The position numbers and the translations under genes are program-made. The notes under the pieces are model-generated. The model saw only the letters and a program-made list of their open reading frames with translations. It ran no database searches and was not told the origin of the DNA. Below, piece after piece: positions 8,395 to 16,764 of a stretch of DNA of 64,000 nt; positions within the stretch are counted from its first letter, which is position 1, and every line of letters starts with the position of its first letter. This DNA comes from CAYHHI01 sp964356335 (GTDB lineage: Bacteria > Arandabacterota > Arandabacteria > Arandabacterales > Arandabacteraceae), in NCBI GenBank assembly GCA_964356335.1, contig CAYHHI010000013.1:5108-69107 (forward strand). Direction: 5' to 3'.

Positions 8395-9077
8395 TCCTCA
8401 AAAAGGTCATCGGCAGACGGAAGCACAATCTTTCCGGTTGCTTCTTCCTTGGTCTTGCATTTCACGCAAAGCCTTGCCGAAGGCATAGCTTCAAGCCGCT
8501 TCACCCCAATCGGCTTGCCGCACCGCTCACATATGCCATAGGTTCCTTCCTTCAACTTCTCGAGAGCCGTAGCGATTTCCCTGAGAGCGTTGACACCGGC
8601 TTCACTATACTCAAAAGCCTTCTCTTTCTCGACGGAGGCCGAGACAAGATCGCCGACTTCGGCAAAGCTGGTACGGTCGATTTCCAAGCTATCAGCACGG
8701 GCACGCTTGATCTTCTCCAGAACCTCTGCTCCCTTGGTCTCAAGCATAGCCTTCAGCTTCTGTACTCTGGGTGAAACCACCCTGGCCCGGACCCGTGGCC
8801 TTCTGCTTGCGGCAGGGCCCACCCTCTTGGTTGGCGCCCCCCCTTTCCGCACAGTGGCGATCGCGGGCTTACGAGGCTTACGTCGCGCACCAGTCTTCGC
8901 CCCCGGTCTTCTGGGAGCTTTCCTAACGGCTTTCCGGGTAGGCTTCTTAGCCGCTTTCTTGCTGATTTTCTTAGGAGTCTTCTTCCTGGCTTTCATCTTA
9001 GGTTTTCTCTCGCGCTTACCGGCCGGTCTACGAGTGCGTCCTCGCCGCCTTGCCTTGAGTGTCGTCCCAGAAGCCAT
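8391..9077 (-). CDS. TraR/DksA zinc-finger protein with histone-H1-like N-terminus
   Basis: 228 residues. The C-terminal half is a DksA/TraR-type module: a helical segment ending ALEKLKEGTYG and a C4 zinc finger with CERC at 183-186 and CVKC at 204-207, separated by 17 residues. Such proteins bind RNA polymerase through the secondary channel. The first roughly 110 residues are extremely rich in Lys, Arg, Ala and Pro (KARKKTPKKISKKAAKK and similar), like eukaryotic histone H1 or bacterial Hc1-type tails, and probably bind nucleic acid. GAGGAGG directly precedes the ATG. The role is inferred from domains only. Confidence 0.8.
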   Translation of the reverse strand: MASGTTLKARRRGRTRRPAGKRERKPKMKARKKTPKKISKKAAKKPTRKAVRKAPRRPGAKTGARRKPRKPAIATVRKGGAPTKRVGPAASRRPRVRARVVSPRVQKLKAMLETKGAEVLEKIKRARADSLEIDRTSFAEVGDLVSASVEKEKAFEYSEAGVNALREIATALEKLKEGTYGICERCGKPIGVKRLEAMPSARLCVKCKTKEEATGKIVLPSADDLFED

Positions 9078-9106
9078 ATCCTCCTCAGCCTGTTACTGAT
9101 CCCTAA

Positions 9107-9379
9107 CTAGGATAGGCATAAGAGGCCTCTACCGCCCTCTGCCCCGCCGCCAACCCGGGGGTAAGCGGCCAATCCTCCTGCCAAAAACATTGTTAGGATT
9201 ATCACCATCTTGCTCGGCCCAGTCAAGTGCATTGTCAAGCCCATGGAAATCTCGGCTGTCCCAACTGCCGAGACCCGGTGGAGAAGAACAACCGGGGAGG
9301 CCGTCGCGAGAATCGCTGCCCCACGAGCAATCTGCCGAGCAGCCGCCGAACCGCTTCCATCATAGGGTGCGATCTCGGG
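9107..9379 (-). pseudogene. Decayed C-terminal fragment of a KtrB/TrkH-type K+ transporter subunit
   Basis: An open frame of about 90 codons with no start codon, bounded by stops at 9380-9382 and 9107-9109. It translates to a segment reading VSAVGTAEISMGLTMHLTG then KMVIILTMFL, which fits the last pore loop and helix of KtrB/TrkH (family pattern FExxSAxGTxGLSxGLTxxLxxxxKlvlilxMFxGR). After MFL the match is lost; the conserved GRxGPLT is degraded. The rest of the transporter is not visible nearby. Its tail overlaps the probable promoter region of the DksA-like gene. The assignment rests on recall of the family pattern. Confidence 0.55.
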
Positions 9380-9393
9380 TCATTGACGCCCCG

Positions 9394-9936
9394 TTAGAGA
9401 ACCAAGACCGCCGCGGCGACAACCGTAGTCCAGAGCCCCCTCTTGTCGCCTATTGCGGACTGGGTGATGTTGGTTGTTCGGACGATCTTCCCGGAGATCT
9501 TCCAGAGCTCCTTCTTGGTATCGTAACTGGCGTCGGGATCGAATTCGACACCGAGAATAGTCGCAAGCATCGACGCAGCCAGGTCCTCAGCATAATCTCC
9601 CGATTTTTGGTCGGTCTCGCCGAAGCTGCTGTACTCCGACAGATAACCATGCTGGTTGGGATCTTTGGGAATAGCCATCCCCACCGATGCGGCTATGAGC
9701 CTGTGGGGCTCGTTGGTTGCGTTCTCACTAAGGACCACATACGTGATCTCGCCGGCGGAAAGCTGCTCCAGCCCCTGCTCCCTGGATATCATCTTGCACT
9801 TAGGCGGGAAGATGCTCGAGACTCTTACGATATTCAGGCAAGCGATCCCAGCATTGCGCAGGGCAAGCTCGAAGCTGGTGAGCTTGTCCTTGTGCCTTCC
9901 CACACCCTTCGTGAGAAATATCCTTCGAGGAGTCAT
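9394..9936 (-). CDS. Pyruvoyl-dependent arginine decarboxylase
   Basis: Converts arginine to agmatine for polyamine synthesis, using a covalently bound pyruvoyl group made by self-cleavage. The 180-residue length fits the family. The cleavage site VSSIFPP lies at residues 39-45, with cutting expected between Ser40 and Ser41; other conserved parts are LSENATNEPHRLIAASVGMA and YLSEYSSFGET. A sigma-70 promoter is visible upstream, and GGAGGCGG precedes the ATG. It appears to be a single-gene unit. No other polyamine genes are in the window. Confidence 0.92.
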   Translation of the reverse strand: MTPRRIFLTKGVGRHKDKLTSFELALRNAGIACLNIVRVSSIFPPKCKMISREQGLEQLSAGEITYVVLSENATNEPHRLIAASVGMAIPKDPNQHGYLSEYSSFGETDQKSGDYAEDLAASMLATILGVEFDPDASYDTKKELWKISGKIVRTTNITQSAIGDKRGLWTTVVAAAVLVL

Positions 9937-10044
9937 CTTGTCCGCCTCCTGATCTTAGGGATTGCCACCGGGGAGACTCCGCCGGGCAGCAAACTCAAAG
10001 ACCCCACGCCACATGGCCACCGGCAGTTTTTTCACCGAGCCAAG

Positions 10045-10073
10045 ATGATTATTTACTGCAACCCTTTTGTCAA
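10045..10073 (-). promoter_or_regulatory. Sigma-70 promoter of the arginine decarboxylase gene
   Basis: The minus strand has TTGACA (10073-10068), 17 bases, then AATCAT (10050-10045), four of six in the -10. The start point would be near 10037, leaving a leader of about 100 bases. Confidence 0.5.
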
Positions 10074-10150
10074 GACATTATTCTGCGCCCCTAAATCCCG
10101 CATGCCATTGGGGCAGCGGGTTTGCCGAAGCTCGAGTCCAAGAAGGCCAA

Positions 10151-10207
10151 GGAGATCCCGATTCGGGTCTCCTGATGAGACTGGGGGAGGCGTCGCCACC
10201 TCCCCCA
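10151..10207 (-). terminator. Tandem hairpins downstream of asnS
   Basis: TGGGGGAGG (10182-10190) pairs with CCTCCCCCA (10199-10207). A second hairpin uses GGAGA/TCTCC plus CCCG/CGGG at 10151-10172 with one bulged T. Neither is followed by a strong T run on the minus strand, so termination is only probable. Confidence 0.35.
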
Positions 10208-10286
10208 AGACCTCTGCCCTTTGCGTTTCAGGCGTGACCGCTGACCGCGAACCTCTAGCCCGCCTTCCTGCTACGCCGACTGCCGT

Positions 10287-11597
10287 TCACGGATATACCC
10301 TGTACATCAGCCGTGGAAACGGGATCGTTTCCCTGATGTGCTTTATTCCGCATATCCACGCCACTGTCCTCTCAATGCCGAGGCCGAAACCCGCGTGAGG
10401 CACCGAGCCGTATCTCCTGAGATCCAGGTACCACTCAAATGCCTCTCTCGGCAGATCGAACTGCCTGAGCCTTTCCTCGAGAAGCGCAAGGTCGCAAATC
10501 CTCTCACTGCCACCGATGATCTCACCATAACCTTCGGGCGCGATGAGATCGGTGCAGAGCGCTAGCTCCGTATTCTCTGGATCAGGCTGCATGTAAAATG
10601 CCTTGGCTCTAGCCGGGTACCTGTGGACGAACACGGGTGTATCGAACTCGAGGGAAAGTGCAGTCTCTTCATCACCGCCAAGATCCGCCCCTCGCTCGAT
10701 CGTATACCCTTTACCCTGGAGGATCCCCAGCGCCTTGTCATAAGTGATCCGAGGAAACGGTTTTCGAACTCTTTCGAGGAATGACGGATCCCGCTCGAGA
10801 TTTGCCAGATCGTCTCGCCTCTTTTCCAGGACCCTTTCCAGAACGTAGACAACGAGTCCCTCGGCCAGTTCAAACACAGTCTCAAGATCGCCAAAGGCAA
10901 CCTCGGGTTCAAGCATCCAGAATTCGGTCAGGTGTCTTCTTGTCTTGGACTTCTCCGCCCGGAAGGTCGGGCCGAAGCAGTACACTCGGCCAAAGGCCAT
11001 GCATGTGGCTTCGTTATAGAGCTGCCCGCTCTGAGACAGGTACGCCTTGGAGCCGAAGTATTCTGTTTCGAAAAGCGTGGTGGTTCCTTCGGCCGCCGAT
11101 GGTGTGAGGATGGGCGCATCAACCTCGATGAAACCTCGTCCATCAAGGTAGTCCCGGCAGGCCTTCATAACCTCGGCCCTGATTCTTATCGCTGAGTGCT
11201 GTCTTGAAGAACGCAACCACAGGTGCCGATTCTCCATCAGGAAGGCAACGCCGTGCTCCTTTGGGGTTATGGGATAGGGAAGTGCCTTACTGACGATCTC
11301 AAGGTCGTTCACCAGCAGCTCGTACCCGCCAGGGGCCCGACTATCATCCCTCACGGTTCCCGTCACTGTGCAGGAGGTTTCCTGAGTAAGCTCGTCGAAC
11401 CTCCCGAGAGCCGCACCCGAGTCCTTTCCAGTAAAGACGCATTGGATCATGCCGGTCCCGTCCCGCACCATGGCAAACTTGATCTTCCCGCTTGGCCTCA
11501 AATGCGACACCCAACCCTTGATCGCTACTTCCTTTCCGCCGTACCCGCCCACGTCACATATATAGACCCACTTCATGTTGCTCTCCATCCAGTCCAT
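10287..11597 (-). CDS. asnS: Asparagine--tRNA ligase
   Basis: Class IIb aminoacyl-tRNA synthetase charging tRNA-Asn. It has an N-terminal OB-fold anticodon-binding domain (EVAIKGWVSHLRPSGKIKFAMVRDGTG), class II motif 2 with FRAEKSKTRRHLTEFWMLEPE typical of AsnRS rather than AspRS, and motif 3 GFGLGIERTVAWICG near the C-terminus. The 436 residues match the family. GGAG precedes the ATG at 11597; ATG at 11576 (MKWVYICDVGG) also has a plausible site and may be the true start. A stand-alone AsnRS means asparaginyl-tRNA need not be made through Asp-tRNA amidation. Confidence 0.95.
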   Translation of the reverse strand: MDWMESNMKWVYICDVGGYGGKEVAIKGWVSHLRPSGKIKFAMVRDGTGMIQCVFTGKDSGAALGRFDELTQETSCTVTGTVRDDSRAPGGYELLVNDLEIVSKALPYPITPKEHGVAFLMENRHLWLRSSRQHSAIRIRAEVMKACRDYLDGRGFIEVDAPILTPSAAEGTTTLFETEYFGSKAYLSQSGQLYNEATCMAFGRVYCFGPTFRAEKSKTRRHLTEFWMLEPEVAFGDLETVFELAEGLVVYVLERVLEKRRDDLANLERDPSFLERVRKPFPRITYDKALGILQGKGYTIERGADLGGDEETALSLEFDTPVFVHRYPARAKAFYMQPDPENTELALCTDLIAPEGYGEIIGGSERICDLALLEERLRQFDLPREAFEWYLDLRRYGSVPHAGFGLGIERTVAWICGIKHIRETIPFPRLMYRVYP

Positions 11598-11662
11598 GGC
11601 TCCTTTTCAGGCTTATAACCCGCTCGCCATCTTCTCAGTATCCTTCCAAGAAAACCCTCACC

Positions 11663-13714
11663 TCAGAGCCTACCGAGGACCGCATAAGCTATACCCGAAG
11701 CATACGAATTGATTCGCTTGAGATCGCTGATCACGTCAAGATAGACAGTGCTTGTCTCAACCACTTCTTCCCTGCTTCCCCTGAGAAGCGACAGATGCTC
11801 CTTGTGGAGCTGCCGCTCGAGAATATTCATCTCTGACTTGCGCTCGACAACTTCCTCGGCAAGTTTCCTGTCCTGGGAAGCAAACGAGTCGATCGCCATC
11901 TGGAATGTCTTTTCGATCTCGCCGTGGTATTCCCTGATGCGCTGAAGCGCTTCCTTTGAGAATCGCGGCGATACCATTATCTTCTTCAGGGCCAGATCCA
12001 TCAGGCTTTTCGAGACTATGTCGCCGATCAGCTCGAGATTCTTTACAGTGAAGAGAAGAGAAACTGCCCGCTGGGCCTCTTCCTCAGACATCTCCTTGCC
12101 CGAAACCTCAGTGAGATAGGGAGTGATAGATTCCTCGAGCATGTCAATCTTGTCATCCTCCTCGATCAGTCTCTCTCTAAGAACCTCATTATCATTGAGG
12201 AAGACATCGATGGACTTTGAGAAGACACCATAGGTGATGTCAGCCATCCTGAGGGTCTCGCGAGTCGCTTGGCCTAAGGCGAGTGATGGAGTGTCGAGCA
12301 CGCGCTGGTCCAGGTATGCGGGCTTGAAGACCTCGACGTCCACCTCCTCCTCTTTGACCAGGAACCTGAAAAGGCGCCCCCAAGGGGTCATGAACGGAAT
12401 GAAGAAGAGAGCAGCACCGATGTTGAAAAGGCTGTGGGCATTGGCGATCTGGCGCGTCAAGCTCGGGGCGGTCGAGGCAACGAAGTTTGTGAATGGCTTA
12501 AGGAAAGGAAAGATCAGGATCACTCCGACGATCTTGAAGAAGGTGTGTGCCCACGCGATTCTTTTTCCCTCGGCATTGCTGTTCACGCTTGCCATCAGCG
12601 CAGTCGCGCATGTGCCTAGGTTCGCCCCGAGCACGAGTGGTATGGCGCTCTTCAGGCTTATCACGCCCTCAAACGCCAGAATCAGCACGAGTCCTATGGT
12701 TGCAGCGCTTCCATGGATCAGCGCCGTGAACAATGCTGAGATCACTATGGCAAGCACCGGATTACGCTCGACGCCAAGCATGAAGTGGACGAAAGCGGGA
12801 TGGTCCTTGGCGGGTTCGACGGCTGATGACATGATCGTCATGCCGAAGAAAAGCAGGCCGAAGCCCATGATTATCTGGCCGAACCTTGAATAGCGTTCGA
12901 TCTTCGATGAGAAGAGAACAAAACCAAGGGCAACGACCAGGAGTGCATAATCGAAGAGCCTGAAGGCAATCAGCTGAACTGTCAGAGTTGTGCCGATGTC
13001 CGCGCCGAGGATCACGCCGAGCGCCTGCTTAAGCCCGATGATGCCGGCGTTGGCGAAACTTACGAGCATTGCGGTTGTCGCACTGCTGCTCTGGATTATG
13101 ACAGTGATGATCACTCCAGTTACGAGTCCCATGAACCTGTTTGAGGTAAGTCTGATCACCGTGTCCCGCAGTTTCTTACCCGCAGCCTTCTGGAGACCGC
13201 GCCCTCCAAATCTGATTCCAAACAGGAAGATGGCAAGCCCGCCGCTTATACCCACGAGCATGAAGACGAGCCAGTGCTGCCTGTAGGCCTTGACGGTGAA
13301 AACCAGAGGGTTCCCCTGGTGAGATTGCGGCGAGCAGACGACATGGAACACTCCGTTGCGCGAGCCGAAGACGAGCGAAGTGGAGGCGTTGCCGTCGGAA
13401 CCTGTCACAACAAGGGGCGTGTCAAGCGTTGGGAAACCCGAGACCATCTCAAGCCTCGTGCTGGCCTCAATCACCCTGAATTCGACTGTAACGCCGCTCG
13501 CGCTCTGGCCCTGCTCGTCCGTAACGTGGACTCTCAAGGGCCGGTGGAGATACTCCCCCGCCAGGCCGATCTGGCCGTTATTCGAGATGTCTTCCCCATC
13601 CATCCCCTTGGCAAAATCGATATGAACCAGGGCTGCGGGAAGGCATGGCGCCGCAGGAAGCCCGAGGAGTACGAAAACCAAGAGGCCCTGCAAAACCTGT
13701 TTTGTCAGTTTCAT
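11663..13714 (-). CDS. Na+/phosphate cotransporter family protein with N-terminal Ig-like domain and PhoU-like tail
   Basis: 683 residues. A signal-like segment (VLQGLLVFVLLGLPAAPCLP) is followed by an extracytoplasmic Ig-like stretch of about 130 residues (LRVHVTDEQGQSASGVTVEF, then VTGSDGNASTSLVFG), then the membrane domain with the duplicated Na/Pi signature (IIQSSSATTAMLVSFANAG and LIHGSAATIGLVLILAF). The last roughly 200 residues are helical and PhoU-like. Such proteins move phosphate or similar anions with Na+. The fused Ig-like domain is not part of the minimal transporter. Upstream lie a TTGACA box and a sigma-54 promoter core. Confidence 0.88.
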   Translation of the reverse strand: MKLTKQVLQGLLVFVLLGLPAAPCLPAALVHIDFAKGMDGEDISNNGQIGLAGEYLHRPLRVHVTDEQGQSASGVTVEFRVIEASTRLEMVSGFPTLDTPLVVTGSDGNASTSLVFGSRNGVFHVVCSPQSHQGNPLVFTVKAYRQHWLVFMLVGISGGLAIFLFGIRFGGRGLQKAAGKKLRDTVIRLTSNRFMGLVTGVIITVIIQSSSATTAMLVSFANAGIIGLKQALGVILGADIGTTLTVQLIAFRLFDYALLVVALGFVLFSSKIERYSRFGQIIMGFGLLFFGMTIMSSAVEPAKDHPAFVHFMLGVERNPVLAIVISALFTALIHGSAATIGLVLILAFEGVISLKSAIPLVLGANLGTCATALMASVNSNAEGKRIAWAHTFFKIVGVILIFPFLKPFTNFVASTAPSLTRQIANAHSLFNIGAALFFIPFMTPWGRLFRFLVKEEEVDVEVFKPAYLDQRVLDTPSLALGQATRETLRMADITYGVFSKSIDVFLNDNEVLRERLIEEDDKIDMLEESITPYLTEVSGKEMSEEEAQRAVSLLFTVKNLELIGDIVSKSLMDLALKKIMVSPRFSKEALQRIREYHGEIEKTFQMAIDSFASQDRKLAEEVVERKSEMNILERQLHKEHLSLLRGSREEVVETSTVYLDVISDLKRINSYASGIAYAVLGRL

Positions 13715-13745
13715 ACGGATCCGCCTCAGTAGTAGCTAGCCCCTA

Positions 13746-13775
13746 AGGTTAAGTTCCCTGTTTCCAATATGTCAA
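13746..13775 (-). promoter_or_regulatory. Possible sigma-70 promoter of the Na/Pi transporter gene
   Basis: TTGACA (13775-13770) is followed after 18 bases by TAACCT (13751-13746), only three of six in the -10. It lies between the sigma-54 site and the start codon. Confidence 0.35.
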
Positions 13776-13813
13776 CACAAAAGCGCCTCCAGCGCCAATC
13801 TTAATAAGTCTCT

Positions 13814-13827
13814 GCAAACTTAGTGCC
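13814..13827 (-). promoter_or_regulatory. Sigma-54 promoter (GGCAC-N5-TTGC) before the Na/Pi transporter gene
   Basis: The minus strand reads GGCAC TAAGT TTGC followed by A: all core bases of the -24 and -12 boxes with exact spacing, only the leading T replaced by C. The start point would be near 13802, about 88 bases before the ATG. It lies in the divergent region shared with the plus-strand TPR gene. Confidence 0.6.
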
Positions 13828-13930
13828 GAACCCGCTAAAGACGGACAATCAATCTGCCGAACAGGTAGGTAGATATCGTGTATTGGGGTCGTAGCCATAG
13901 ACTTAACGAAAGACTCAGAGAGGATCTAGT

Positions 13931-15664
13931 TTGCTCAAGAAAGGCATATTAGCCTATCTGTCGATAGTGTTGCTGTCGCTTGCCATCTGCGAGGCTGCCG
14001 GCGAGGTAGCTGATCAGACCGGCGACTCGATACTCCTCTCAAACACATATCTTTGGAAAGGTCACCAATATTTCAAGCAAGGCCGGACAGATCTTGCGGC
14101 GGAGGCTTTCAGGACAGCGTCCGGACATATGCGGGCGTCACCCTATCCCCATTTCATGCTGGCAAGGCTGTATCTCAAACGATCACCGATGGATGCAGTC
14201 TTGGAGTTTGGGACCGGAGTCAAGCTCTTGACGGGAGGCTTCTTTTATCAGTCGATTCTGGTCTCCAACCTCCTGCTCACGGCTTTACTGGCAGTGGCCA
14301 TCGCGGCTTATGTTGCTGTGCTTGTCGTACTTGTGAGGCACGGCAAGACCGTTTGGTTCTCCATTCTCTTGACCTTCTCCCCCGTCGTCGGCGAAAAGTA
14401 TCTGGGTATACTCGTTGCAGGCTGCCTTGTCTCATTCCTGACAATGCTTTCGGGGCTGAGCATCGTTGCCATGGTGACATGGGCAATAGTGATTGGCTGT
14501 GGGCTCGCCTGGCGGCACGCCAGCGGCTCCGAAAGAAGGACGATGGCAGGTTTCGTCGTTTTCCTCATAGCCTTCGTGCCTCTCTTCGATCTGACTGTGC
14601 AGGTTGTGTCAACCCAACACCCGGACTCCCCAACGCGGATTGCCGCCCTCGCTGGCGAGACAACCGAGGCTGAAATCGCAAAGGTAGCGGAGACCAACAA
14701 GGTCCTCTCTGAGAATGATCCCATAGGCGAATTCATGCGCGGCCTCCTCTATCTAAAGAATGGAGAGTACGTTGCCGCAATCGAACACTTTAACCTCGCA
14801 TCGAAGTTTACCCGTAATAATGCAGCCATACTCAACAACATCGCGGTGGCATTTCATAATCTGGGAAGATACAAGGAAGCCCAGGCTAAGTTCGAGGATG
14901 CCCTGAAGTTCGGACCCAGAGAAGCCTTGATTCACTACAACTACTCTCAGACCCTTAATGCTCTTCTGTACTACGACCTTGCCCAGGGGGAACTCACCAA
15001 GGCCTCGGGCCTGGATTTCGACCTCACGAGATCCCTGGTTACGGGAAAGGAGAGGCCCACGCTGATCCCCATGAATCTTGAAACAGGAGTACTCTGGGAA
15101 TTGGCGATGAACCCGTCGAACAAGATGTTGAAGTCGGCGTATCATCCGACGGAAGCAGGCTGGCCCGGAATACTGCTGCTAGTATTGCTCACGGCTTCTG
15201 CGTTTGTCCTGATGAAGAACGCTAAACTGCCAGCAAGATGCGATATCTGCGAGTGCGTGGTCAAGGCACAGGTGATCAAGCGAAAGCGGCGCGAAGTGCT
15301 TTGTCCGGCCTGCAAAGCCATAAAGCAGCAAAACGCAGATGACAACGACGCCCTCGAGAAGCAACTCGAGCAAAGGGTCACAAATTTGGAAACCCATCAT
15401 GGCATCTTCCATCTGGTGCTCGGGCTTGTTCTACCCGGTAGCACGTACCATCTCCTTGGCTCGAAAATGAAGGGATTCCTCCTGTCGGTCGTAGTCTTCA
15501 TGCTCCTTATCATTATGGTGACCAGCGGGGGACCGGTCAAGCAGGTACCCGAGCTCGACCTCGGCCATAACTATGGGTGGGCGGTCGTTCTTTTCATCGC
15601 GGTTTACGCTCTCTATGCATGGAGATCGGTGATGCTGGTACTGAGGACGCAGGGAGAAGAATAG
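13931..15664 (+). CDS. TPR-containing integral membrane protein with zinc-ribbon motif
   Basis: 577 residues, function unknown. An N-terminal signal or anchor (ILAYLSIVLLSLAICEAAG) precedes a short TPR-like part, a block of membrane helices around residues 110-220, and a second TPR unit (AIEHFNLASKFTRNNAAILN and KYKEAQ-like continuation, about residues 270-345). A further helix is followed by a four-cysteine ribbon (CDICECVV and CPACKAI), and two more helices close the protein. It starts with TTG at 13931, preceded by AGAGAGGAT. The DUF4388 gene follows by four bases, so the two form an operon. Transfer of a cytosolic signal to the membrane is a guess. Confidence 0.7.
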   Translation: MLKKGILAYLSIVLLSLAICEAAGEVADQTGDSILLSNTYLWKGHQYFKQGRTDLAAEAFRTASGHMRASPYPHFMLARLYLKRSPMDAVLEFGTGVKLLTGGFFYQSILVSNLLLTALLAVAIAAYVAVLVVLVRHGKTVWFSILLTFSPVVGEKYLGILVAGCLVSFLTMLSGLSIVAMVTWAIVIGCGLAWRHASGSERRTMAGFVVFLIAFVPLFDLTVQVVSTQHPDSPTRIAALAGETTEAEIAKVAETNKVLSENDPIGEFMRGLLYLKNGEYVAAIEHFNLASKFTRNNAAILNNIAVAFHNLGRYKEAQAKFEDALKFGPREALIHYNYSQTLNALLYYDLAQGELTKASGLDFDLTRSLVTGKERPTLIPMNLETGVLWELAMNPSNKMLKSAYHPTEAGWPGILLLVLLTASAFVLMKNAKLPARCDICECVVKAQVIKRKRREVLCPACKAIKQQNADDNDALEKQLEQRVTNLETHHGIFHLVLGLVLPGSTYHLLGSKMKGFLLSVVVFMLLIIMVTSGGPVKQVPELDLGHNYGWAVVLFIAVYALYAWRSVMLVLRTQGEE

Positions 15665-15668
15665 AAAA

Positions 15669-16733
15669 ATGACCATGAGAGGCGAACTGGGCACTTTCAG
15701 CGCGGCCGAGATCTTGCAGCTGATAGGCTCACAGGAGAAATCGGGCGTGCTCCAGGTGAGGAACAAAGGCCGGACGGCTGTCATCTTTTTCGATTCGGGC
15801 AAGATAATCTCGGCAAGAGACAGAAGACAAAGTGCAAGTGATCCCTTCCTGACCTACCTCCTTGAGAACGGCGAGATCAGTATCCAGGATTTGCACAAGG
15901 TGCTCGAGGCCAAGAAGAATGAGGGCGGGGACGCAATCGAGATAATGCTCAGGGACAAGATCATTGATGAGAATAAGCTCGGTGACTGGTTATCGCGGTA
16001 CACCCTCCAGATAGTCACGAATATAGTGAAGTGGGAGGCCGGGACTTATGAATTCGCTGCCTCATGCGATGGCATGCCAGACAAGATCATCGGAACACCC
16101 CTGAGGCTTGAGCCCATCCTGATGGAAGCTTTGAGGCGCAAGGATGAGACTGAGGAGATAAGGCGGTTCCTGCCGGGACTTGATGCAAGGCTTGAGATAG
16201 CCGAGCCCAATTACGAGACCCTTCCGCTTGAGCAAGAGGATCTGACGGTATTGAGGCTCGTCAATGGTGACAGAACCCTTGACGAGATCATTGAAGAAAG
16301 CGGTGTGGACGAAGTCGAGACTTTGGATATTCTCGAGAAGCTGTTTGCTCTTGGAATAATATCGATAGCTGCCACAACCACACAGACCACTAGCACTAAG
16401 AAAATCTCTGCAAAGAAAACATTGGTCATGACAGGTGTGATGATCGCGGCCTCAGTCGGTCTGAGATTCGGTCTGATCGCGCCCGGGCACACCCGTTATG
16501 CGCCCGCAGTCGAAATGAGGATGGCGGTTGCAGATTTTGTGGAAGTCAGAGAGATCAGAAACGTCCGCCTTGCCCTTGAAGCCTACAAGACCACCGAGGG
16601 GACCTACCCGGACAATCTACAAAGACTCGTAACGGCCAGATTGCTCACCGCTGATGAGATAAGGGACAGATACAGACGCCCCTACCCATACAGACATCTT
16701 GTTTCCAACGACTCGTACTTGCTGTCCCAATAG
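15669..16733 (+). CDS. DUF4388 (PatA-like) protein with membrane helix and pseudopilin-like tail
   Basis: 354 residues. The first roughly 135 form a DUF4388/PatA N-terminal domain (LGTFSAAEILQLIGSQEKSG, then VIFFDSGKIISA), seen in bacterial regulatory and gliding-related proteins. A winged-helix-like region follows (LVNGDRTLDEIIEESGVDEV), then one membrane helix near residue 255 and a C-terminal stretch resembling type II pseudopilin C-termini (VRLALEAYKTTEGTYPDNLQ, then a P-rich end). It is in an operon with the TPR membrane protein and ends convergently with the UbiA gene. The combined architecture suggests a membrane-anchored signalling protein. Confidence 0.75.
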   Translation: MTMRGELGTFSAAEILQLIGSQEKSGVLQVRNKGRTAVIFFDSGKIISARDRRQSASDPFLTYLLENGEISIQDLHKVLEAKKNEGGDAIEIMLRDKIIDENKLGDWLSRYTLQIVTNIVKWEAGTYEFAASCDGMPDKIIGTPLRLEPILMEALRRKDETEEIRRFLPGLDARLEIAEPNYETLPLEQEDLTVLRLVNGDRTLDEIIEESGVDEVETLDILEKLFALGIISIAATTTQTTSTKKISAKKTLVMTGVMIAASVGLRFGLIAPGHTRYAPAVEMRMAVADFVEVREIRNVRLALEAYKTTEGTYPDNLQRLVTARLLTADEIRDRYRRPYPYRHLVSNDSYLLSQ

Positions 16734-16764
16734 TTATTGCACGCATGCTCTCGATCTCAATGCC

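Larger units (their letters stand above)
9937..10286 (-). other. 350-bp intergenic region between asnS and the arginine decarboxylase gene
   Basis: No gene seen in any frame. It holds two hairpins (10151-10207) that could end the asnS transcript and one sigma-70-type promoter (10045-10073) for the decarboxylase gene. About 100 bases of leader remain, with no recognised riboswitch. Confidence 0.5.

Noticed and set aside
9190..10398. A 402-codon plus-strand open frame across the arginine decarboxylase gene
   Set aside because: It runs antisense to a clearly recognisable decarboxylase and the K+-transporter fragment, has no family features and is Pro/Arg/Ser-rich as antisense frames in GC-rich DNA often are.
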